In this document: positions 14,488 to 21,595 of the stretch, one piece after another
Numbering within the stretch: position 1 is the stretch's first letter
How the letters are laid out: each line of letters opens with the position of its first letter
Assembly (NCBI GenBank): GCA_946479725.1
Contig: CAMLHB010000013.1
Coordinates: 1-24,435 of the forward strand
Length of the DNA: 24,435 nt
Direction of reading: 5' to 3'
Origin: an uncultured Actinomycetes bacterium
Lineage (GTDB): Bacteria > Actinomycetota > Thermoleophilia > Solirubrobacterales > 70-9
Notes under the pieces: generated by a model
Seen by the model: the letters and a program-made list of their open reading frames with translations, nothing else
Told to the model about the DNA's origin: nothing
Database searches by the model: none
Translations under genes and position numbers: made by a program

Positions 14488-15342
14488 ATGCTGCGCGACT
14501 TGGAGCCAGCCGCCCCTGCCCCGGAGACGATCCGCCTCGAACCGACGAGTGGCTTCAGCCGCGTGCTGGCGCCGCGGGAGCTGTGGCGCTATCGCGACCT
14601 CGCCGGTCAGATCGCCCTCCGCGACATCACCGTCCGCTACCGGCAGACCCTGCTCGGCGCCGCCTGGGCGGTCCTGCAGCCGATCGGGTTCATGGTCGTC
14701 TTCTCCCTCTTCTTCGGCAGCCTCGCCGGGGTGACGACCAACGGCCTCCCCTACGCGCCGTTCTACCTGGCGGCGCTGGTCCCCTGGACCTTCTTCGCCA
14801 ACGCGATTCTGCTCGGCTCCGACAGCCTCGTCGCCAACTCCGCCCTGGTCTCGAAAATCTATTTCCCGCGGATCTTCATGCCCGCCGGCATCCTCGTCGC
14901 CGGCTTCGTCGACCTCGGGATCTCGACCGCGATCCTGTTCGTGATCGTCTTCGCCTGGGGGCTGACGCCCTCGATCGCGGTCCTGACCCTGCCGCTGCTG
15001 GTGGCGATCGCCGCCGCCGCCGCGCTCGGCGCCAGCACCCTGCTCTCCGCCCTCAACGTCCGCTACCGCGACATCCGCTATGTCGTCCCCTTCGGGATCC
15101 AGCTCTGGCTCTTCGCCAGCCCCGTCGCCTATCCCTCGAGCCTGCTCGACGAGCCCTGGCGGACGGTCTCCGCGATCAACCCGATGGTCGGGGTGGTCGA
15201 AGGCTTCCGCTGGGCGACGCTCGGCGCGGGCCCGGCCCCCTGGGACCTGATCGCGATCTCGGCGGTCTCGGCCGCCGTCATCCTCCTCGCCGGGCTCGCC
15301 TACTTCGACCGTGTCGAGCGCGGCTTCGCCGACTACGTCTGA
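14488..15342 (+). CDS. wzm: ABC-2 type polysaccharide export permease
   Basis: A 284-residue membrane protein of the ABC-2 permease type used for O-antigen, teichoic acid and capsule export. The conserved start of the family is visible (LWRYRDLAGQIALRDITVRYRQT), followed by the usual LGAAWAVLQPI and about six membrane segments, with a re-entrant-type region near LFASPVAYP. It would form the channel through which a completed lipid-linked polymer leaves the cytoplasm. The ATPase gene starts one base after its stop codon (TGA-G-ATG), so the two subunits are cotranslated. The symbol is given by role; tagG/rfbA-type names apply to the same family. Confidence 0.87.
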   Translation: MLRDLEPAAPAPETIRLEPTSGFSRVLAPRELWRYRDLAGQIALRDITVRYRQTLLGAAWAVLQPIGFMVVFSLFFGSLAGVTTNGLPYAPFYLAALVPWTFFANAILLGSDSLVANSALVSKIYFPRIFMPAGILVAGFVDLGISTAILFVIVFAWGLTPSIAVLTLPLLVAIAAAAALGASTLLSALNVRYRDIRYVVPFGIQLWLFASPVAYPSSLLDEPWRTVSAINPMVGVVEGFRWATLGAGPAPWDLIAISAVSAAVILLAGLAYFDRVERGFADYV

Positions 15343-15343
15343 G

Positions 15344-16585
15344 ATGGCCGCGATCGCGATCGAGACCAGCGAGCTGGGAAAACGCTACCGGCTGGGCCTG
15401 CAGCGCCGGGGCTACGGGACGCTGCGCGAGGCGATCTCGGGCGCCTTCCGCAAGAGCGACGACGAACCCGACTACGACGGTCCCGAGTTCCTCTGGGCCC
15501 TCCGCAACCTCTCGCTGACGATCCGCCAGGGCGAGGTCGTCGGCCTCCTCGGCCACAACGGCGCCGGCAAGAGCACCCTGCTGAAGATCCTCTCGCGGAT
15601 CACCGAGCCCTCGACCGGCTACGTCGACGTGACCGGCCGCGTCGGCTCCCTGCTCGAGGTCGGGACCGGCTTCCACCCGGAGCTGACCGGCCGCGAGAAC
15701 ATCTTCCTCAATGGCGCAATCCTCGGCATGCGCCGGGCGGAAATCCGCGCCCGCTTCGACGAAATCGTCGAGTTCGCCGAGATCGAGCGCTTCCTCGACA
15801 CGCCGGTCAAGCGCTACTCGAGCGGGATGTCGGTCCGCCTCGCCTTCGCGGTGGCGGCGCATCTGGAGCCGGAGATCCTCCTCGTCGACGAGGTCCTCGC
15901 CGTCGGCGACGCGGCCTTCCAGCGCAAGTCGCTGGGGAAGATGACCGAGGTCGCGAGCCAGGGACGGACGGTCGTCTTCGTCTCCCACAACCTGGCGATC
16001 ATCCAGGCGCTCTGCGAGCGCGGGGTTCTGCTCGAGCGGGGCGAGGTCGTCACCGACGGGCCGGTCAAGCAGACGATCGACCACTACCTCTCAAACCTCG
16101 AGCAGGCCGCCTCCAAGGACCTGCTGGAGCGACCCGACCGCGACCGCCGCGGCTACCGCGACACGATGATCCGCCGGCTCGAGATCCAGAGCCCCGGCGG
16201 CCCCGCCGACGTCATCGTCTCCGGGCAGCCGGCGACGATCGCCGTCGAGGTCACCGAGGAGGTCCCCTCGCTGGAGTGCCGGCTGACGATCGCCGACAGC
16301 CTCGGGCAGGCGGTGACGACGATGGACAGCGAGATCTCCGCCCCTGGCGACCAGCGCGCCTCCGGCCCCGGGCTCCGCCTCGAGTGCGACCTCGCGTCGC
16401 TGCCGCTGCTTCCCGGCCGCTACCGGATCGACGTCCTGCTCAAAGCCGGCCGCCAGATCCAGGACGGGCTGCAGGCGGCCGCCTTCTTCGACGTCCAGCC
16501 CGGCGTGATCGAGGGGCGGCCGGTCCCCCCCAGCGGCGCCGAGGGCAGCGTCGTCCTCCCCCACTCCTGGCGGCTGCCGGCCTAA
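15344..16585 (+). CDS. wzt: ABC transporter ATPase with Wzt-type C-terminal domain
   Basis: A 413-residue ATPase partner of the Wzm-like permease. Walker A is GHNGAGKST (70-78), the signature is YSSGMSVRL (158-166), Walker B is ILLVDE (178-183), and the switch His is in VSHN. The family's typical insertion LLEVGTGFHPELTGREN is present. Residues from about 270 form a C-terminal beta-rich domain like that of Wzt, which in O-antigen exporters recognises the modified end of the glycan and sets its length. I start at ATG 15344, one base after the permease stop; an earlier in-frame GTG at 15311 would lie inside the permease. Its TAA stop overlaps the stop of the convergent GT2 gene by four bases. 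Confidence 0.9.
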   Translation: MAAIAIETSELGKRYRLGLQRRGYGTLREAISGAFRKSDDEPDYDGPEFLWALRNLSLTIRQGEVVGLLGHNGAGKSTLLKILSRITEPSTGYVDVTGRVGSLLEVGTGFHPELTGRENIFLNGAILGMRRAEIRARFDEIVEFAEIERFLDTPVKRYSSGMSVRLAFAVAAHLEPEILLVDEVLAVGDAAFQRKSLGKMTEVASQGRTVVFVSHNLAIIQALCERGVLLERGEVVTDGPVKQTIDHYLSNLEQAASKDLLERPDRDRRGYRDTMIRRLEIQSPGGPADVIVSGQPATIAVEVTEEVPSLECRLTIADSLGQAVTTMDSEISAPGDQRASGPGLRLECDLASLPLLPGRYRIDVLLKAGRQIQDGLQAAAFFDVQPGVIEGRPVPPSGAEGSVVLPHSWRLPA

Positions 16586-17526
16586 GCGGGCCGGCCGGAG
16601 GAGCCGGCCAGGGTCGCCTCGGCTATCCGCTTCGACTGGGCTTTCGGGGCGATGCCGGCGAGACCGGCGCCGAGGCGGGCGCGCAGGCCGACGTCGCGGG
16701 AACGGGCGACGGCAAAGAGGTCGCGGCGGGCCCGGGGGCTGTCTTCGGCCAGGGCCTCCCGCGCCGCTTGCTGCAGCGCTCGACCACGATGGTGGGAGAC
16801 GGCGCCTTCGGCCTGCCTGCGGACGGCGGGGTCGAGACCCGGGGTGGCGGCGGCCTTTTCCAGCATGTAGACCCGTTCCCGCAGCGTCTGCGAGCGGCGC
16901 GCGGTGAGGCTCTCGGGGCCGAGCCGGTACTCGAGCAGCGGCGCCTCGACCATCCCGGCCCCCGAGCCGCCGAGGATCAGGCGGATACAGACGTCCCAGT
17001 CCTCGGCGGTCTTCAGCGACTCGTCGTAGCCGCCGATCTCCAGCAGGCGGCTGCGTCGCATCGCCGGGCAGATGAGGAAGCAGCGATCGAGGATCGCTTC
17101 GGCCTGGCGCTCCGCGGCGAACGGGGTCTTCTCGCCGAAGCGGCCGACCGGGCGGCCGGCGCTGACGAAGGTCGCGTCGGTGCCGAGGATGTCCAGCTGC
17201 GGTCGCTCGACGGCCAGCTCCGCCATGCGCTGCAGCCGCTCCGGTGCATAGACGTCGTCGGCGTCGAGCGGGACGACGAACTCGGCGGTGGCGGCTCGCA
17301 GCAGCTGGTTGCGGGCGGCGGCGACCCCGCGGTGCTCCCCGCGCAGCAGCCGGACGAAGCCCTCGAAGGGCGCGAGCGCGCCCTCGAGGTCGTCGCTGGA
17401 GCCGTCGTCGCAGACGATCACCTCGGCCGGCGCCAGCGTCTGTGCGCGCAGCGACTCGAGCGCTGCGCCGATCGTCGCCGCCGCTTCGTAGGCGGGGATG
17501 ACGACGGCGAAGCCCGGCGACTCCAT
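16582..17526 (-). CDS. GT2-family glycosyltransferase
   Basis: A 314-residue GT2 (GT-A fold) enzyme. The N-terminal FAVVIPAYEAAATIGAAL and the VIVCDDGSSDD nucleotide-binding segment are typical. HRGVAAARNQLL is followed by the metal-binding LDADD (87-91), and the acidic EDWD (175-178) supplies the likely catalytic base region. No membrane segments are seen; it should act at the inner face of the membrane. The start at 17526 follows the stop of the upstream fusion gene by one base (TGA-G-ATG), indicating coupled translation; a longer frame to 17577 would overlap that gene. The gene ends tail-to-tail with wzt, sharing a CTAA overlap. Confidence 0.87.
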   Translation of the reverse strand: MESPGFAVVIPAYEAAATIGAALESLRAQTLAPAEVIVCDDGSSDDLEGALAPFEGFVRLLRGEHRGVAAARNQLLRAATAEFVVPLDADDVYAPERLQRMAELAVERPQLDILGTDATFVSAGRPVGRFGEKTPFAAERQAEAILDRCFLICPAMRRSRLLEIGGYDESLKTAEDWDVCIRLILGGSGAGMVEAPLLEYRLGPESLTARRSQTLRERVYMLEKAAATPGLDPAVRRQAEGAVSHHRGRALQQAAREALAEDSPRARRDLFAVARSRDVGLRARLGAGLAGIAPKAQSKRIAEATLAGSSGRPA

Positions 17527-17527
17527 C

Positions 17528-19168
17528 TCAGCGCGCCCCCAGCCAGACGTTGAGCAGGAACTGCGGCAGCGATTCACCGGCTCTCACCTCGACCCGGGGG
17601 ATCCGCATGGGATCGTCGAGCAGCGAGACCAGGCGGGGCTCGACCGTGCAGGCGCCCTCGAAGCCCGCCTCGCTCGCCGCCGCGACTGCGCGCTCGTCGA
17701 AGAGGCCGAAGGGATAGGCGAAGGTGGCGACCTCGCCGAAGCGCGGCCGCAGGTCCTCGCGTGAACCGCCGATCTCCTCGCTCACACTCTCGTCGCTCTG
17801 CTCGGGCAGTTCGGGGTGACGGCGGGTGTGGGCGCCGATCGCGATGCCGCGCTCCCGCAGCTCGTCCACCTCCTCGCTCGTCAGCAGCGGGCGGTCCGCC
17901 AGCGCGCCCTCGGACGTCCAGTCGTTGACGCCGCCGAGCTTGCCGCTGACGAGGAACACCGTCGCCGGGAAGCCGAGCCTTCGCAGGACCGGCTCAGCGA
18001 TCTCGAGGTTGTCGCGGTAGCCGTCGTCGATCGTGATCGCGACCGCCCGCCGCGGCGGCAGGCTGCGGTCGCGCAGGCAGCGGGCGACCTCGTCGAACCC
18101 GACCCCCCGGTAGCCGAGGAGCCTCAGCAGCCGCAGCTGCCGCGCGAACGCCCGCCGCGGGACGACGTAGCGGTCCCCCTCGTTGCGCGCGGAGAAGGCG
18201 TGGTACATCAGCACCGGGATGCCGCGGGTGGTGCGCTCCCAGCGCTCGGCGTCCATCGCCTCCCGTGCCGCCCGCCAGAAGGCGAGCCGGGTGACGAAGT
18301 GAAACCAGATCTCCTTCCGGCCCGCCCCCGGCAGCAGCCTCCCGAGCGGCACCAGCGGCCGCGGCGGTACCCGCAGCGCCAGCAGCAGGCGCCGCACCGC
18401 GACTTCGCGCCGGCTGCTGGCGGTAAACCAGCCGAACAGCTTCGGATACATCTCCGGATGGCGATCGGCGAGAGCAACCTGGCCGCCGCCCTGGCGCCTC
18501 GAGTCCTCGAGCAGCCGTCGCCACCCCTTCTGATCGTCGTGGACGGCCTTCGCCTCCGGCAGGAAGGTGGGCGCACAGCCCGCTTTTTCCAGCCTGAAGG
18601 CAAGCTCCATGTCCTCCCCCACCGGCAGGTCGGTGGCGAATCCTCCGATTTCGCGCAGCGCCTCCAGCGGCGCCGAGAGGTTGGCGCCGAAGCAGGCGGT
18701 CCAGTCCACCTTCCGGTTCGGCAGCTCGTCGTAGTGGCGATTCCAGGTGCGGGCGAAGTTGGCGGCGAAGTAGTCGGCTCGGCGCGGCAGGCCCTGCTCC
18801 AGCCGACCGACCCCCAGCACCCGGCGCTCGCCGCGATGGGCGGCCAGGTGCTCGGCGACCAGCCGGGGCCCGGCGACCACGTCGTCGTCGAGGATCAGGG
18901 CGATCCGCCCCGCGGCGGATGCGATCCCGGCGTTCTGCGCCGCCGCCTGCCCGCCCTTCTGCAAGCGCAGGCAGCGCAGCCGGAAGGAGGTCTCCATCCC
19001 CTCCACCGCTGCCGCGGTGCCGTCGCCGGAGCCGTCGTCGGCGACGACCACCTCGAAGCTGCCGGGATCTGCCTCCTGGGCGGCAAGCGACTCGAGACAG
19101 CGAACCAGCAGCTCGCGACGGTCGTGCGTCGCGACGATGACGCTCAGCTCCGGTTCCAAGGTGGGCAC
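17528..19168 (-). CDS. GT2 glycosyltransferase-NodB polysaccharide deacetylase fusion
   Basis: A 546-residue two-domain protein. The N-terminal GT2 domain (about 7-245) has LSVIVATHDRRELL, VVADDGSGDG, the metal-binding LDDD (93-96) and GEDMELAFRL (184-193). A bridging region (about 246-315) follows. The C-terminal domain (about 316-545) is a CE4 NodB-type deacetylase: VLMYHAF at its start, motif 1 TIDDG (379-383), motif 2 HTRRH (447-451) and motif 3 FAYPFG (483-488). The Asp and two His residues that bind the metal are present. The enzyme could add an N-acetyl sugar and deacetylate it or a neighbouring one (inference). No signal peptide is seen, so the deacetylase would act in the cytoplasm, unlike most CE4 enzymes. 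The GTG start is only 20 bp from the divergent gene at 19189. Confidence 0.9.
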   Translation of the reverse strand: MPTLEPELSVIVATHDRRELLVRCLESLAAQEADPGSFEVVVADDGSGDGTAAAVEGMETSFRLRCLRLQKGGQAAAQNAGIASAAGRIALILDDDVVAGPRLVAEHLAAHRGERRVLGVGRLEQGLPRRADYFAANFARTWNRHYDELPNRKVDWTACFGANLSAPLEALREIGGFATDLPVGEDMELAFRLEKAGCAPTFLPEAKAVHDDQKGWRRLLEDSRRQGGGQVALADRHPEMYPKLFGWFTASSRREVAVRRLLLALRVPPRPLVPLGRLLPGAGRKEIWFHFVTRLAFWRAAREAMDAERWERTTRGIPVLMYHAFSARNEGDRYVVPRRAFARQLRLLRLLGYRGVGFDEVARCLRDRSLPPRRAVAITIDDGYRDNLEIAEPVLRRLGFPATVFLVSGKLGGVNDWTSEGALADRPLLTSEEVDELRERGIAIGAHTRRHPELPEQSDESVSEEIGGSREDLRPRFGEVATFAYPFGLFDERAVAAASEAGFEGACTVEPRLVSLLDDPMRIPRVEVRAGESLPQFLLNVWLGAR

Positions 19169-19188
19169 ACAATAGAGTCAGCCGCGGG
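19169..19188. promoter_or_regulatory. 20-bp divergent start region with overlapping promoter boxes
   Basis: Only 20 bases separate the GTG at 19168 (-) from the ATG at 19189 (+). TAGAGT (19173-19178) fits a TANNNT -10 box for the plus gene, ten bases before its ATG. On the other strand the same bases give GACTCT, five bases before the GTG. Both transcripts would need to be leaderless or nearly so, with -35 regions inside the opposite gene. Confidence 0.4.
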
Positions 19189-20037
19189 ATGCAAAACGGC
19201 CTCAAAAGCCTCCCCGGCGCCCAGTGGCTCGCCCGCGGCATCGGCTGGCGGGCGGCGGTTCCGCTCTCCCGCGCCCGCGCCCGGCGTCGCCTCGAATCGC
19301 TCCGCCCCGGCGCGGCGACGATCGTCACCGTCAACTGGAACTCATGGGAGCACTGCGCCGTCCTCATCGAGCTGGTCCAAAGGCGCAGCCCCGCCGGCAC
19401 CGAGATCCTCGTCGTCGACAACGCCTCCACGGACGGCTCGCGGGAGAAGCTGCGGGCGCGAGCGGACGTCCGCCACCTCCTGCTGCCGGTGAACATGGGA
19501 CACGACCTGGCGATGGACCTCGGCGTGCTGAGCTGCCGGACCGAGTTCGTCGTCGCCCTCGACGTCGACGCCTTCCCGCTCCACCCTCGCTGGCTGGATG
19601 ATCTGCTGGGGCCGCTGAAGGAAGGGTCCCAGGTCTCCGGGGCGAGGCTGAACCGCGAGTACGTCCATCCCTGCTGTTGGGCCATGCGGACCGCCCGGTT
19701 CGTCGAGCAGGGGCATTCGTTCCGCTCCCGCTACCGCCCCCGCGAAGAAGGTCGCGACGCGTCCGGCGACGTCGGTGAGGAAATCTCCGCGGCCGAGGCG
19801 CCGGCCCTCCACTTCTTCGAGGTCACCAGCCAGCGCGGCCCCGGTGACGTCGGCACGGTCTTCGGCGACCTCGTCTACCACAACTTCTACGCGACCCGGT
19901 TCGACGCCACCGACGCGGGGACGCTCGACGGCGTGGTCTCCGTCGACGACCCCGGCAGGGCCTGGGAAGAGGCGCTAGCCCGCTACGCGGGACCCGACGG
20001 CGAGCAGGGCGTTCGGCCTCCCGAAGCCGAGTCCTAG
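19189..20037 (+). CDS. GT2-family glycosyltransferase
   Basis: A 282-residue GT2-type protein. The nucleotide-binding segment is ATIVTVNWNSWEHC and LVVDNASTDGS, like rhamnosyltransferase-type GT2 enzymes. A DVD motif (125-127, ALDVDAFP) replaces the more common DDD or DAD. The usual N-x-G-x-x-x-x-N-G motif appears as NMGHDLAMDLG, a divergent form. The C-terminal half is short for the family, and the acidic base motif is not obvious. A basic, hydrophobic N-terminal segment (about 12-40) might touch the membrane. It is a single-gene plus-strand unit, divergent from the GT2-NodB fusion and overlapping the convergent methyltransferase gene by 63 bp. The activity is likely but unproven given the altered motifs. 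Confidence 0.82.
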   Translation: MQNGLKSLPGAQWLARGIGWRAAVPLSRARARRRLESLRPGAATIVTVNWNSWEHCAVLIELVQRRSPAGTEILVVDNASTDGSREKLRARADVRHLLLPVNMGHDLAMDLGVLSCRTEFVVALDVDAFPLHPRWLDDLLGPLKEGSQVSGARLNREYVHPCCWAMRTARFVEQGHSFRSRYRPREEGRDASGDVGEEISAAEAPALHFFEVTSQRGPGDVGTVFGDLVYHNFYATRFDATDAGTLDGVVSVDDPGRAWEEALARYAGPDGEQGVRPPEAES

Positions 20038-20757
20038 CCGCTCCAGGCGCACCGCCGCGGCGAGCAGCGGGAAGGCCGCCAGCCGCACCAGGAGGCCGCG
20101 GTCCTTGATCCTGTCGCGAACCTCCTGCGCCCCCGCGGCAAGGCTGCGGTAGGTGGGGGTGACCACGACGTCGACCAGTCCGGCGGCGCGGAGCGCCGCC
20201 TCGAGGTCGGCGGCGGTGTATCCCTGACGGACCTGCTCGCGCCAGGTCCCGGGGCTTCCGGGGAGCACCGGCCGCCAGTCGCGCTCCGGCACCTGGACCA
20301 CCAGCACCCCCCCGGGCGCGAGCGCCTCGGCCATCATCTGCAGGGCGCGCCGATCGTCGGGGATCTCGCTCAGGCACTCGACCGCCAGCACAGCCTCGGT
20401 CCCGCTCTCGGGCAGCGGCTTTTCCAGGTTCCCCTCGACGAAGCTGACGTTGTCGAGCCGGCGGGCGGCCGCCCGCTTGCGGGCGCCTTCCAGCAGATCG
20501 GCACGGAGGTCGACGCCAAGAATCGACCAGCTCCGGTGCCCCTTCGCCATCGCCAGCGAGAGCAGGCCGTCACCGCAGCCGGCGTCGAGGAGCCGGATCT
20601 CCGCTCCAGCGCCGAAACGCCGCTCCACCTCCCGGGTCGCGAGAGCAAGACGGAGCCGCCGGGCCGGCGCCATCAGCGCCAGCCGCTCCTCGAGGATCGC
20701 GCGCAGCTTTGCGAGTGCGTTCACTCCCGCATCATTCCCAACCCGGCGGCGGCTCAT
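19975..20757 (-). CDS. Class I SAM-dependent methyltransferase
   Basis: A soluble protein of about 250-260 residues with the Rossmann-type methyltransferase fold. Motif I is LLDAGCGDG (56-64), and GVDLRADLLEGARKRA is the acidic loop that binds the SAM ribose. FVEGNLEKPLP and LAPGGVLVVQVPE follow in the usual order. The C-terminal part has a hydrophobic stretch (VRLAAFPLLAAAVRL). It may methylate a sugar or terminate chain growth, as methyl caps do in Wzm/Wzt systems (inference only). ATG at 20757 gives 260 residues. GTG at 20724, preceded by AATGAT six bases upstream, is a good alternative in line with other short-leader genes here. It overlaps the convergent GT2 gene by 63 bp. Confidence 0.85.
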   Translation of the reverse strand: MSRRRVGNDAGVNALAKLRAILEERLALMAPARRLRLALATREVERRFGAGAEIRLLDAGCGDGLLSLAMAKGHRSWSILGVDLRADLLEGARKRAAARRLDNVSFVEGNLEKPLPESGTEAVLAVECLSEIPDDRRALQMMAEALAPGGVLVVQVPERDWRPVLPGSPGTWREQVRQGYTAADLEAALRAAGLVDVVVTPTYRSLAAGAQEVRDRIKDRGLLVRLAAFPLLAAAVRLERLGLGFGRPNALLAVGSRVAG

Positions 20758-20860
20758 CCGACCTCGCCCCCATCCCGCTGGGGACGAAGTCGAATGCGAG
20801 GAGAAAAGATGTGAGCTGGTGCGAGGCGCTGCCGGACCGGGAGATAAGTTTTAGGAGCTG
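20758..20860. promoter_or_regulatory. Intergenic region upstream of the low-GC gene
   Basis: This 103-bp divergent gap holds AGGAG (20853-20857) three bases before the ATG at 20861 and a TANNNT-type TAAGTT (20845-20850) ten bases before it. No RNA or repeat was recognised. Confidence 0.35.
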
Positions 20861-21595
20861 ATGCTTCTACCGGTTGAAGCCTTTGCCGGCTTTCTCTTCC
20901 GCCCCGTCTTCCGGGCATTGGAAGAGTGGGCAGAGCGGGTCCGTCAATCCCAACCGCTTGAACCTTCCACTTGGCGCTTGATTCGAGAGCGCGCGGCAGG
21001 TGAAACCTCGCAATGGGCGAATTCTCACGCCATCCTTTTCGGCATAGCGGTCGCGCCTCTGACGGGAGCCATCGCAACCCTGGGCGCCGCGGCCACGACC
21101 GATGCTCCGACGGTCGTTCAGGTACCCGTCGGAGCGCTGGGAGCTCTCCTTGGCCTCTTCCTGAGCGTTGCCTTCATTTCACTTGGCTTTCTCTTCAGGG
21201 CGATCCCAACCGTGCGAGAGGAGAGGCGGGAGGCGCAGGAAGCCAGGAATCAGCGAATCAGTTCCTTGGAAGAACAGTTGGCACGACCTCGAGCGGCGCA
21301 CGCAGCCCTCGAGGATCACGAGACGGCGCTTTCGAGTCTCCTGTTCCAGGTAGAGAATGCTCGCAAGTACCCAGGGTCTCATGACCTTTCCGAGCTGATC
21401 AACCGAGAGCTCGATGCCATCCGCCTGACCCTGGAGACGTACAAACTCGGGCGGGGCCTCGATGGCGCCTTCGCAGCAGAGGCCTCTGACGCGATGGATC
21501 TGGATGAACTTTGGGACTTAGTCGCTGCGTCCCAAGAAAGCCTCGCCGGAATCTCGTTCTCGGTATTCCGCGTCCTCCCGATGCTGGGGGATTAG
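20861..21595 (+). CDS. Hypothetical membrane protein with two TM segments and a coiled coil
   Basis: I do not recognise the family. The 244-residue protein has an amphipathic N-terminal part (about 1-50), two hydrophobic segments (about 58-80 and 88-113), then a charged helix (about 117-160: VREERREAQEARNQR, SLEEQLARPRA) likely to form a coiled coil. A Leu-rich helical tail and an acidic segment (SDAMDLDELWDL) follow. Its base composition is lower than its neighbours': three sampled 60-base lines give 105/180 G+C (58%), against 49/60 in one line of the downstream gene. Codon use is accordingly less GC-biased, which suggests later acquisition. It shares a four-base tail-to-tail stop overlap with the GT4-kinase gene. 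No link to polysaccharide assembly is visible. It could be a sensor, scaffold or effector-type membrane protein. Confidence 0.75.
   Translation: MLLPVEAFAGFLFRPVFRALEEWAERVRQSQPLEPSTWRLIRERAAGETSQWANSHAILFGIAVAPLTGAIATLGAAATTDAPTVVQVPVGALGALLGLFLSVAFISLGFLFRAIPTVREERREAQEARNQRISSLEEQLARPRAAHAALEDHETALSSLLFQVENARKYPGSHDLSELINRELDAIRLTLETYKLGRGLDGAFAAEASDAMDLDELWDLVAASQESLAGISFSVFRVLPMLGD

Noticed and set aside
15311..15343. GTG start for the ABC ATPase inside the permease gene
   Set aside because: The added residues are not part of the ATPase fold, and ATG 15344 follows the permease stop by one base.
17816..19492. Long plus-strand frame opposite the GT2-NodB gene and running into the GT2 gene at 19189
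   Set aside because: No recognisable domain; both real genes on this DNA have clear family motifs.
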